64,000 bases of DNA from Opitutia bacterium UBA7876 (lineage in GTDB: Bacteria; Verrucomicrobiota; Verrucomicrobiia; Opitutales; Seribacteraceae), in contig DLRY01000021.1 of NCBI GenBank assembly GCA_002500665.1, positions 19,479 through 83,478 on the forward strand, in the 5' to 3' direction. Under the pieces are notes generated by a model, which worked only from the letters and a program-made list of their open reading frames with translations, ran no database searches and was not told the origin of the DNA. Both the position numbers and the translations under genes were made by a program. This document shows, one piece after another, positions 15,978 to 24,294 of this stretch. The number at the start of each line of letters is the position of its first letter. Within the stretch, counting starts at the first letter, position 1.

Positions 15978-17764
15978 AGGCATTCGTGGTAATGGGAGCT
16001 CACGAGGTGGCGGGGGGATATCTTCCTCACCTTCTGCTCGGCGCCTACATGGTCCTGCTTGTCTGGCTTTGCTACCTCGGTTATCGAAAGGGTAAGTCCA
16101 CCGAGGAAGATTATTACCTCGCGGGTCGTGGACAGGGGCTGCTGGTGAGCGCTCTTACCATCATGGCAACCATGTTCTCCAGCGCCGCCCTTCTGGGTAT
16201 TCCGGGTACCGTGTACCGGGATGGCCTGGCTTTCGTTCCCTTTGCCATGAACCTGACCGTTGGCGGGTTGGGGATTTACTTTCTGGGGACGCGCATGAAC
16301 AGGCTGGGGAAGGCTCGTGGTTACGTTACGCCAGCCGATATGATCGGGGAGTACTACGGAGGTACGAGCATCCGCATCCTGGCCGTCTCGACGGGTGTCC
16401 TCTACGTATTGCCCTACGTCATCATGCAGATAAAGGCGGGCGGCTATTTGGCCGAGAGGCTATTCCCGGATGCTCCACCGATCCACGTTCTGGGCAGGGA
16501 GTTCGACATGTTCGACACAGGGGTATGGGTTCTTTCCTTGCTCACCATGGCCTACGTGCTGGTCGGGGGCATGCGCTCAGTCGCTTGGACGGATGTCGTT
16601 CAGGGCTTCCTTTTACTGACCGGGATGCTGGTGGCGGGGCTGGCCACCGTCCTCTACTTTCAATCTCAGGGTGGTTTCTTCCGGGCGGTATCCACCCTCC
16701 CCCCGGAAGCCCTCACTATGCCCGGCGCGACCGGAAAATGGAACCCCTGGATGATTTTCTCCATCTGTACGATCGTGGCTCTTGGAGCGGTCATTCAGCC
16801 GGGTCAATGGATGCGCTTCTATGCCGCCCGATCGGTCAAGACACTCCGCCAATGCGCCTTGATTTTCGCGGTGGTTCTTCCCACCTGCTTCATTTTCGGC
16901 ATCATGGTGGTTGCCCTCGGGGCGAGGGTAGAGTTCCCACCGGCTTGGAAGGCCCCGGTCGATGAGTTGCAGGCGGCCGAGGCTTGGCATGGAGACGGGG
17001 ACTATGCCGAGGGGGCCCGCGTTCGTTACGCGGACGGCCTTTTCGAGGCCAAGGGTAAGGTATCCTCCGGGCAGGTCTTCGAGCCGGAAAGCTGGAACCC
17101 CGTGCAGAAACTCTACCCGCACGAGGCGCTCGGTCCCGAGCCCAGCGATACCGACAAGGCGGTCATCGTGATGACCCAATTGGCCGTACCCGAGGTTTTC
17201 GGCGCCGTATTTGGGTCGATCGTAGTGACCATTATCCTAGTGGCCGTGCTGGCCGCCTCCATGAGCACTGCAGACAGCAACCTGCACGCCCTCAGCGCCG
17301 TTCTCACACGGGACGTCTACGACCGTTACGTTAGTCCCGACGCCAGCGAGCGGCAAAAGACCTGGTTTGGCCGGGCGGTAATCGTGGTGGCCACCATTTG
17401 CGCGGTTGCCCTGGTCGAGTTCAGCAACGAGTCCTCTGGGTTCAATCCGCTTAAGCTGATCACCCAGCTCATGCTCCTGGCCCTTTCCTTCTGCAGTCAG
17501 CTTCTGCCAGTCGCCATCGACGTGCTTTTCCTCAACAAGGGGACCCAGGCGGGAGCGGTAGCCGGCTTGTCCACTGGTATCGCCATTGTGGTCCTGCTGA
17601 ATTTTTTCCCAGAGTATTCCCTTGGCGTTACGTCGGTCCTTCACCTTTGTGCCGTAGGCGTACTCGCCAATGCACTGGTCTTCATTCTGGTGAGCCGCTT
17701 TACCCGGAAGGTTCCCGGCGATCGCGTCGAGCAGTTCAGAAGAATCATACGGGGAGAAAGATGA
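15974..17764 (+). CDS. Na+/solute symporter (SSS family) with CBM5/12-like insert
   Basis: A 596-residue sodium:solute symporter with about 13 membrane helices. Early family motifs include DYYLAGRGQGLLVSALTIMATMFSS; late ones are LAASMSTADSNLHALSAVLTRDVYDR. The odd part is residues of about 336-378, between two helices in a loop expected to face the periplasm. It reads AWHGDGDYAEGARVRYADG, then LFEAKGKVSSGQVFEPESW, the spacing of a CBM5/12-type carbohydrate-binding module. This suggests that the transporter samples glycan at its outer face. It follows the esterase and precedes the enolase-type gene, so the substrate is probably the sugar or sugar acid released by the operon. Confidence 0.88.
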   Translation: MKAFVVMGAHEVAGGYLPHLLLGAYMVLLVWLCYLGYRKGKSTEEDYYLAGRGQGLLVSALTIMATMFSSAALLGIPGTVYRDGLAFVPFAMNLTVGGLGIYFLGTRMNRLGKARGYVTPADMIGEYYGGTSIRILAVSTGVLYVLPYVIMQIKAGGYLAERLFPDAPPIHVLGREFDMFDTGVWVLSLLTMAYVLVGGMRSVAWTDVVQGFLLLTGMLVAGLATVLYFQSQGGFFRAVSTLPPEALTMPGATGKWNPWMIFSICTIVALGAVIQPGQWMRFYAARSVKTLRQCALIFAVVLPTCFIFGIMVVALGARVEFPPAWKAPVDELQAAEAWHGDGDYAEGARVRYADGLFEAKGKVSSGQVFEPESWNPVQKLYPHEALGPEPSDTDKAVIVMTQLAVPEVFGAVFGSIVVTIILVAVLAASMSTADSNLHALSAVLTRDVYDRYVSPDASERQKTWFGRAVIVVATICAVALVEFSNESSGFNPLKLITQLMLLALSFCSQLLPVAIDVLFLNKGTQAGAVAGLSTGIAIVVLLNFFPEYSLGVTSVLHLCAVGVLANALVFILVSRFTRKVPGDRVEQFRRIIRGER

Positions 17765-17789
17765 AACCCTTTGTCGAATCCCTGCCCTG

Positions 17790-19268
17790 ATGACGGTCGT
17801 CAGCCCAAAAATCGACCTGCGGGAGATCGAATTCCGCGTTCTTCCCATGCGCACCCGCTTCCCTTTCAAATACGGAATCGCCAGCCTGACCGCCCTGCCC
17901 CACCTCGTCCTCAAAGTCGAAACCGAGATCGATGGCATCCTTACGCGGGGAATCGCATCCGAGGGGTTGCCCCCGAAGTGGTTCACCAAGAATCCAGATA
18001 CTACCTTCGGGGAAGACCTGCCTGCGATGCTGGGCGTCATCGGCCATGCCGCCGAGTTGACCCTGGCTCGTCCCCCCGCTACCTTCTTCAACCTCTGGAG
18101 GGAACTTCACGAGGAACAAGCATCATGGGCGACGGCAGAAGGTCATCCTTCCCTGCTGGCCAACTTGGGGGTTAGCCTGATGGAGAGGGCTCTGCTTGAT
18201 GCCCTGTGTCGTCGTTTGGGGTCCGGTTTGCATACGGTCCTCAGAGGAAATCACCTCGGCCTGCGCCTCGGAGAAATGCGTCCCGAACTATCCGGGGCCG
18301 AACCATCGGCTTTCCTGCCCGAACGCCCGCTGTCTTCGGTTCGTGCTCGCCATACGATAGGCTTGGGCGACCCCCTTACTCCGGCCGAAGTCAACGACGA
18401 TAACCGCGCCGCCGATAGCCTGCCCCTCGATCTCGAAACCTGCATCCGGACTTATGGGCTGACCCACTTCAAGATCAAGGTTTGCGGAAACCTTGACCTT
18501 GACCTTCCCCGGCTCGAGGCTCTGGCCGAGTTGCTTGGTCCCGGCGCCCTCTTTACCTTGGATGGAAACGAGCAATATGCAGGTATAGGAGCCTTTCGCG
18601 AGCATTGGGAGGTCTGGCGGGAAAAAGCCAAAATCCGGGCCCTTCTTGATTCCGGCCTGCTCCTAGTCGAGCAACCCGCCCATCGGGATGAATCCTTTTC
18701 CCCGTCCGTCTCGATGGATTTGGCCGACTGGCCCGACCATCCCGCCTTCATCATCGATGAGGCCGACGCGGGGATCGACGACTTCCCGCGGGCCCTGGCC
18801 CTGGGGTACGATGGGGTCAGCCACAAGAACTGCAAGGGTATCGTCAAGGGACTGGCCAATGCCGCTACTATCGCCCTGGAGGAAGAGAAGAGGGGACGCA
18901 TCGTCCACCTTTCCGGGGAAGATCTTGCCAACGTCGGCCCCTTTGCGCTCTTCCAGGATCTGGCCATGATGGCCGCACTCGGCATCGGTCACGTCGAGCG
19001 CAACGGGCATCATTACTTCAAGGGTCTTTCCGCCTGGCCCAAGCCCGTAAAGGCGAGCATGCTGGAAGACCACGGCGATCTCTATGGCCTTCACCCCGAG
19101 GGCTACCCGACTTTGCTTTTGCAGGATGGAGTACTGGATCTTTCCTCGCTTAACGCGGCTCCCTTCGGACCGGTACGACTGCTCGATCTGTCCTCCTTGA
19201 AAACGGTGGATCCCAGGGACCCCGCAGGCTTTATTCGCGTCGGTATGCCGGAAGATCAGGGTCTCTAG
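17790..19268 (+). CDS. Enolase-superfamily enzyme (mandelate racemase/muconate lactonizing-like)
   Basis: A 492-residue cytoplasmic enzyme, longer than the usual 370-400. The N-terminal capping domain starts around MRTRFPFKYGIASLTALPH. In the barrel, FKIKVCGN gives the K-x-K base, FTLDGNEQY the first metal Asp, LLVEQPAH the Glu, and FIIDEADAG the third acidic ligand; SHKNCKG provides a further Lys. HLSGEDLANVGPFALFQD is the C-terminal lid region. Members abstract a proton alpha to a carboxylate, so acid-sugar dehydration or epimerisation is the likely step for the imported product. It starts one base into the stop of a 9-codon frame that itself overlaps the symporter stop, so it is probably coupled. 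Confidence 0.82.
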   Translation: MTVVSPKIDLREIEFRVLPMRTRFPFKYGIASLTALPHLVLKVETEIDGILTRGIASEGLPPKWFTKNPDTTFGEDLPAMLGVIGHAAELTLARPPATFFNLWRELHEEQASWATAEGHPSLLANLGVSLMERALLDALCRRLGSGLHTVLRGNHLGLRLGEMRPELSGAEPSAFLPERPLSSVRARHTIGLGDPLTPAEVNDDNRAADSLPLDLETCIRTYGLTHFKIKVCGNLDLDLPRLEALAELLGPGALFTLDGNEQYAGIGAFREHWEVWREKAKIRALLDSGLLLVEQPAHRDESFSPSVSMDLADWPDHPAFIIDEADAGIDDFPRALALGYDGVSHKNCKGIVKGLANAATIALEEEKRGRIVHLSGEDLANVGPFALFQDLAMMAALGIGHVERNGHHYFKGLSAWPKPVKASMLEDHGDLYGLHPEGYPTLLLQDGVLDLSSLNAAPFGPVRLLDLSSLKTVDPRDPAGFIRVGMPEDQGL

Positions 19269-19307
19269 CCGAGGGTATTAATTCCTCCGGGTCCGACTGA
19301 TGGCGTG

Positions 19308-19339
19308 TTGACTCTTAAGACGAGGAAATTCAGTATAAT
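19308..19339 (+). promoter_or_regulatory. Candidate sigma70-type promoter for PSCyt1 gene
   Basis: TTGACT (19308-19313) and a perfect TATAAT (19334-19339) lie 20 bases apart, longer than optimal. The surrounding DNA is AT-rich compared with the coding flanks. The ATG follows 21 bases after the -10 with no Shine-Dalgarno sequence, so the transcript would have a very short leader. Confidence 0.45.
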
Positions 19340-19360
19340 AATTTTCGTTTTTTCATATTT

Positions 19361-21763
19361 ATGAAACCCGCACACTTGGTTATTGGTTTGATTCTAGGAA
19401 TCGGGTTGACCCTGTCCGGGTTCGCTGATTCGGCCAAGATCGAGTTCTTCGAAAAGAAGGTTCGCCCGGCTTTGGCAGAGCATTGCTACGAATGCCACTC
19501 GGTCCAGTCCGGTAAGTCCAAGGGCGGTCTTCTGCTCGATACCAAGCTCGGCATGAGGGAGGGAGGCGACATTGGTCCTGCGATTGTGCCCGGGAATCCT
19601 TCTAAAAGCCTGTTGGTGGAGGCGATTCATTGGGGGAACGAAGATTTGCAGATGCCTCCAAAGAAGAAGCTTCCTAATGAGGTGATCAAGGCTTTGGAGA
19701 CTTGGGTCAAGATGGGCGCGCCGGACCCACGGACGGGCCAAACGGTGGTCAAGGATGAGATCGACATTGAGGAGGGAAAGAAATTTTGGGCCTTTCAACC
19801 CCTGAATGAGTCCAAAGCCGAAATCAAGAACCGGGGGTGGCCTCGCTCGGCCATTGACCACCTGGTCCTTGCAGGCCTTGAGAAGAAGGGCTTGAAGCCC
19901 GCTCCGGATGCGGACAAGACGACATTGGCCCGCCGGGTGTTTTTTGACCTCGTCGGATTGCCTCCGTCCCCCGAGCAACTCGGGGATTTTCTGGAAAACG
20001 ATGCTCCGGACGCCTTCGAGCAGGTGGTGGACCGTCTGCTTGCGAGTCCCCAGTTCGGGGTGCGCTGGGGAAGGCACTGGCTGGACGTGGCCCGTTATGC
20101 CGAGAGCAACGGCATGGAAAGGAACGTCGCGTTTCCCCATGCCTGGAGGTTCAGGGATTACGTCGTGGAATCGTTCAACGAGGACAAGCCTTTCGACCAG
20201 TTCGTCCGCGAACAGGTGGCGGGGGATTTGCTTCCCAAAGAGCCAACCGACGAGCGTCTGGTGGCTACGGGCTTTCTCGCCATTGGCCCGAAATCCCTCA
20301 ACAACCGTAATGCGGCGGAATTCAAGATGGATCTTGTTGACGAGCAGATCGACGTGACCACCCGTGCGTTCATGGGTCTGACAGTCGCTTGCGCCCGTTG
20401 TCACGATCATAAGTTCGACCCCATTCCAACCGAGGACTACTATTCGTTGGCGGGAATCTTCAAGAGCACCCATGCCCTCTTCGGGGGAAGCGGGGCTGGG
20501 GTCCGGCAGACGAGCAGGTTAATCGAGCTCCAGGATGGCAGAAAGGAACCTGTCGGACAGAAGACGGATTATGCAAAACTAATTGTCGCAAAACAAGCCG
20601 AACTGAAATCCTTGAATAAGAAGGTTGCGGGTCTCAAGAAAGAACTGAAAGGAAAGTATAGGGAGGATCCGATTTACAAGGAGACCATTTCAAGGATCAA
20701 AAAGACACAGGCGGCGGTGAAAAAGAATCAGGCCAAGCTCGCAAATTCAAAAAAGCAGACGGGGCCTTTGGCAATGGGGGCACGCGAGGGTGAACCCGGA
20801 GACGCCAAGGTTCATATCCGCGGAAACGTAACTACACTCGGCAAGGTAATTCCCCGCGGTTTTCCGCAGGTATTTGATTTCTCCGACTTGAAGATCGATT
20901 CCGCCCGCAGTGGACGCCTGCAGCTTGCGGATTGGATTACGGACCCTGCCAACCCTTTGACCCCGAGAGTTCTTGCCAACCGCGTTTGGCATCACCTCTT
21001 TGGCCGGGGAATCGTGCGGACGGTGGACAACTTCGGGCAGACCGGCGAGCGCCCGAGCAATCAGCCCCTGCTTGATCACCTTGCCGTCCGCCTGCTGGAG
21101 AATGAGTGGTCGGTCAAGAAGCTAATCCGTGAGGTTGTTCTTTCACGGGCTTACCGGATGAGCTCCGTCCATGATTTAGCCAATGCGCGGATCGATCCCG
21201 ATAACGCGTTATTCTGGAAAATGAACCAGCGCAGGCTGGATGCCGAAAGCATGCGTGACGCCATGCTTTCCGTGTCGGGCCACTTGATCCTTAGTCCGGC
21301 CGATGGTTCACCAGTCCAGAAAATAGATGGAAACATCGGGCGCGACCCCGAGCAGTTGGAGGAACTCAGAAAGGCCCAGCTCGACAACAGGAGCCTTTAC
21401 CTGCCCGTAGCCCGGCAGGCCATACCTGAGGTTTTGAAGACTTTCGATTTCGCCGAGCCGAGCATTATCGTGGGACGTCGGGACGTCACGACCGTTCCCA
21501 CCCAGGCCCTCTTCCTTCTCAACAGCGACTTCGTCATTACTCAGGCCAGAGGACTAGCCGAGCGGTTATCCTCCATGGATGAGGACTCCCGCATCGACCA
21601 TGCCTTCAGGCTGCTCTTTGCCCGCCCCCCCTCCTCGAGCGAGATGGCTCGCACCCAGACCTTTCTTGCCGATTGCCTGCACAACGAGGAATCCGCGATT
21701 GAGGCCTGGACCACCGTTTGCCAGGCTCTTCTTGCGAGTGCCGAATTCAGATACCTGAACTAA
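19361..21763 (+). CDS. Planctomycete-type cytochrome protein (PSCyt1-DUF1549-DUF1553)
   Basis: An 800-residue exported protein. After a signal peptide (1-22), the PSCyt1 domain carries a CYECH heme c site at residues 42-46. DUF1549 (about 160-370) includes RRVFFDLVGLPPSPEQ, RWGRHWLDVARYAESNG and a second CXXCH (CARCH, about 344-348) followed by DHKFDPIPTEDYYS. A Lys-rich coiled coil spans about 405-465. DUF1553/PSD1 fills the C-terminus (WHHLFGRGIVRTVDNFGQTG). This architecture is characteristic of planctomycetes and verrucomicrobia and normally pairs with a DUF1501 gene, as here, 2 bases downstream. The substrate is unknown; an oxidative role on glycans or small organics is often proposed. 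Confidence 0.9.
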   Translation: MKPAHLVIGLILGIGLTLSGFADSAKIEFFEKKVRPALAEHCYECHSVQSGKSKGGLLLDTKLGMREGGDIGPAIVPGNPSKSLLVEAIHWGNEDLQMPPKKKLPNEVIKALETWVKMGAPDPRTGQTVVKDEIDIEEGKKFWAFQPLNESKAEIKNRGWPRSAIDHLVLAGLEKKGLKPAPDADKTTLARRVFFDLVGLPPSPEQLGDFLENDAPDAFEQVVDRLLASPQFGVRWGRHWLDVARYAESNGMERNVAFPHAWRFRDYVVESFNEDKPFDQFVREQVAGDLLPKEPTDERLVATGFLAIGPKSLNNRNAAEFKMDLVDEQIDVTTRAFMGLTVACARCHDHKFDPIPTEDYYSLAGIFKSTHALFGGSGAGVRQTSRLIELQDGRKEPVGQKTDYAKLIVAKQAELKSLNKKVAGLKKELKGKYREDPIYKETISRIKKTQAAVKKNQAKLANSKKQTGPLAMGAREGEPGDAKVHIRGNVTTLGKVIPRGFPQVFDFSDLKIDSARSGRLQLADWITDPANPLTPRVLANRVWHHLFGRGIVRTVDNFGQTGERPSNQPLLDHLAVRLLENEWSVKKLIREVVLSRAYRMSSVHDLANARIDPDNALFWKMNQRRLDAESMRDAMLSVSGHLILSPADGSPVQKIDGNIGRDPEQLEELRKAQLDNRSLYLPVARQAIPEVLKTFDFAEPSIIVGRRDVTTVPTQALFLLNSDFVITQARGLAERLSSMDEDSRIDHAFRLLFARPPSSSEMARTQTFLADCLHNEESAIEAWTTVCQALLASAEFRYLN

Positions 21764-21765
21764 AC

Positions 21766-23142
21766 ATGAACATCGAAGAATTGAACTTTTCAAGGCGGCA
21801 TGCGTTGCAGGCCATGAGCACCGGTTTCGGCTACCTGGCCTTCTCCAGCCTGAGCACTATGGCCTCCCAGGCATACCGCAACCCGCTCGATTCCAAGAGC
21901 CCCCATTTCACCCCCCGAGCCAAGCGGGTAATCTTCGCCTGCATGCGCGGCGGTCCGTCTCACGTCGATACCTTTGACTACAAGCCGGCCTTGGCAAGGG
22001 ACAACGGTAAGAAGATGGAGGAGTTCGGTTCCCGAAAACTCTTGCAGTCTCCCTGGAGGTTCAACAAGCACGGACAAAGCGGGCTGGAAATTTCCGAACT
22101 TTACCCTCAGCTCTCCAAGCATGCGGACAAACTTTGCGTTCTCAACGGGATGTACGCCGACATTCCCAACCACCCGCAATGCTTCGTGCAGCTTCATACC
22201 GGAAGCTTTCAATTCGTGCGCCCGAGCCTTGGTTCCTGGGCTCTCTATGGTCTGGGAACGGAGAATCAGAATTTACCCGGGTTCGTAACCATCAATCCTC
22301 CTTCCCGCGTGGGCGGGGCACAGAACTACGGGAATGCTTTTCTTCCGGCCATTTACCAAGGTACTCGCATAGGCTCGCTCGGACAATCGCTTCAGGAGGC
22401 CAAGATCGAGAACCTAGGCAATCCCCGCCTGGGCGAGATGGAACAGCGCAAGCAACTCGACTTCATCCAGTCCATGAACAGGGACTTCAAGGATCGTGAC
22501 CGGGAAGGTTCCCAGATCGAGGGGGTGATCGAGAGCTATGAACTGGCTTTCCGGATGCAGTCGGCTCTTCCCGAGGTCATGGGGTTAAAGGGAGAAAAAC
22601 AATCCACCCTTGAGGCATATGGGGTAGGAAATACGAAGACTGATGCTTTCGGCAGGCAGTGCCTGATGGCTCGCAGGCTAGTGGAGAAAGGGGTCCGCTT
22701 CGTTGAGATCACTCATTCCTCTTGGGACCAGCACGGCTCCCTCAAGAAAAAGCTCGGGGACAACTGTATGGCTACCGACAGGCCCCTGGCGGCCCTTTTG
22801 GCCGACTTGGAGCAAAGGAACCTCCTCGAGGACACACTCATCGTCTGGGGTGGCGAGTTCGGGAGAACGCCCCACATCAAGAAGGCCGATGGACGGGACC
22901 ATAATTCCACCGGCTTCACTTTCTGGATGGCCGGCGGGGGTGTCAAGGGCGGCATGCGCCACGGGGCCACGGACGAGCACGGTATCAAGGCGGTGGAGGG
23001 TCGCATGCATTTTCACGACCTGCACGCCACGATCCTCCACCTGCTTGGACTTGATCACGAAAGGTTGACCTACACCTATGCGGGCCGAGAGTTTCGCCTT
23101 ACCGACGTTTACGGGAATGTAGCTAGGGAAATCCTAGCCTAG
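21766..23142 (+). CDS. DUF1501 protein, Tat-exported
   Basis: A 458-residue DUF1501 protein, related in fold to alkaline phosphatases and sulfatases. I start it at the ATG at 21766, just after the previous stop, because this gives MNIEELNFSRRHALQ, a twin-arginine signal. CMRGGPSHVDTFDYKP is the N-terminal family motif. WDQHGSLKKKLGDNC and WGGEFGRTPHIKKADGRDHN supply His/Asp residues expected at a metal site, and GATDEHGIKAVEGRMHFHDLHATILHLLG closes the domain. It is the partner of the PSCyt1/PSD1 gene and probably forms a complex or consecutive step with it in the periplasm. The function has not been defined. Confidence 0.9.
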   Translation: MNIEELNFSRRHALQAMSTGFGYLAFSSLSTMASQAYRNPLDSKSPHFTPRAKRVIFACMRGGPSHVDTFDYKPALARDNGKKMEEFGSRKLLQSPWRFNKHGQSGLEISELYPQLSKHADKLCVLNGMYADIPNHPQCFVQLHTGSFQFVRPSLGSWALYGLGTENQNLPGFVTINPPSRVGGAQNYGNAFLPAIYQGTRIGSLGQSLQEAKIENLGNPRLGEMEQRKQLDFIQSMNRDFKDRDREGSQIEGVIESYELAFRMQSALPEVMGLKGEKQSTLEAYGVGNTKTDAFGRQCLMARRLVEKGVRFVEITHSSWDQHGSLKKKLGDNCMATDRPLAALLADLEQRNLLEDTLIVWGGEFGRTPHIKKADGRDHNSTGFTFWMAGGGVKGGMRHGATDEHGIKAVEGRMHFHDLHATILHLLGLDHERLTYTYAGREFRLTDVYGNVAREILA

Positions 23143-23261
23143 TTTACATCCACCCTTCTTTTTATCACCTGGCTGGCACGAAGTCAGCGGTTGACAAGGT
23201 TTCGTCCGAACGGGCAAAGTCGGTTGCAGAACTCACCCTCCTTGGGAAACCCCTATAAACC
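23143..23261 (+). promoter_or_regulatory. Intergenic region with consensus -35 before propeller gene
   Basis: A perfect TTGACA lies at 23191-23196. The best -10 at 18 bases (CAAAGT, 23215-23220) is weak, so promoter activity is uncertain. No clear terminator for the DUF1501 gene is seen, and no Shine-Dalgarno precedes the next ATG. Confidence 0.3.
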
Positions 23262-24197
23262 ATGAAGAAACTTACTTTTGCCTTATCTGTATTCCTCGCT
23301 TTCGCCTCCTTCCTGCAAGCCAAGCGCCTGGTTCTCGTTTCCGCATCCTATGGGAAAAACATACTCGCCATCACCGATGCCGACGGCAAAGTGCTTTGGT
23401 CTCACAAAACCGCTGGTCCGCAACGCGGCCACACGGGCCATCACGACGTGCACATGCTTCCCAACGGAAACATACTCTTTCACGATACCTGGACGACCCT
23501 CAAGGAAATCACCTTGGACAAGAAGGTGGTGTGGGAATACGACTGCGCCAATAGCAACGGCAACAAGGGCAAGCGAGTGGACGTGCATGCCTTTGCCCGA
23601 CTTCCAAACGGAAATACCCGCATTGTGGAGAGCAAGGTCGGACGCGTGATCGAAGTGGACCGGGCGGGCAAGTTGGTACACTCCTTCCCGCTCAAACCGG
23701 GGGGGACCACCAGTTCGCGCTGGGCTCGGTCAACGCCCAAGGGTACCTACCTCGTCTGTTCGGAGCAACCGGGTGTGGTTACCGAGTATAACGTGAAGAA
23801 TGGAAAGGTGGTCTGGGACTACCTCATCAAGACCCGAGTATACGGGGCCATGCGCCTCAAGAACGGAAACACCCTGATCGCCTCGGGAAGCGGCAACAGC
23901 GTGGTCGAAGTCACGCCCGAGAAAAAAGTGGTCTGGGAAATCAAAGGCAAGGTGCCGGGGACGGAGGTCAACTTGAAGTGGATGACCTGTCTGCAAGAGC
24001 GCGAGAACGGAAACTTCATCGTGGGCAATTGCCATGCCGGCCCCGACAACCCGCAAATCTTCGAGATCACCCGCGACAAGAAAATCGTCTGGGAATTCGA
24101 CCAGTACGATCTCGTGGGGAATGGGCTTGCTTGTTGGCAAGTCCTCGAGGGCAAGCAGGCCGCCATGGTGAGCAAGAAGCTTAAAACTCTTGAATAA
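23262..24197 (+). CDS. Secreted PQQ/ASST-like beta-propeller protein
   Basis: A 311-residue exported protein with a signal peptide (1-20). The mature part is a repeat protein: LPNGNILFHDT, LPNGNTRIVES, LKNGNTLIASG and RENGNFIVGNC recur about every 45-50 residues, each followed by a strand like VIEVDRAGKLVHSF or KKVVWEI. This is the pattern of bacterial arylsulfotransferase-like and PQQ-like propellers. No cysteine or histidine cluster marks an active site beyond HHDVHMLPNG. It stands between the DUF1501 gene and a hydrolase. A binding or scaffold role is as likely as catalysis. Confidence 0.75.
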   Translation: MKKLTFALSVFLAFASFLQAKRLVLVSASYGKNILAITDADGKVLWSHKTAGPQRGHTGHHDVHMLPNGNILFHDTWTTLKEITLDKKVVWEYDCANSNGNKGKRVDVHAFARLPNGNTRIVESKVGRVIEVDRAGKLVHSFPLKPGGTTSSRWARSTPKGTYLVCSEQPGVVTEYNVKNGKVVWDYLIKTRVYGAMRLKNGNTLIASGSGNSVVEVTPEKKVVWEIKGKVPGTEVNLKWMTCLQERENGNFIVGNCHAGPDNPQIFEITRDKKIVWEFDQYDLVGNGLACWQVLEGKQAAMVSKKLKTLE

Positions 24198-24294
24198 GAT
24201 GGGAAGGAAACTGCCTATCCTTCTCTTCGTCCTCACTCCAATCGAGATCGTCGAGCTAAAGTAGCCCGGCGGCGAATTTGCCGACTTAATTCGA

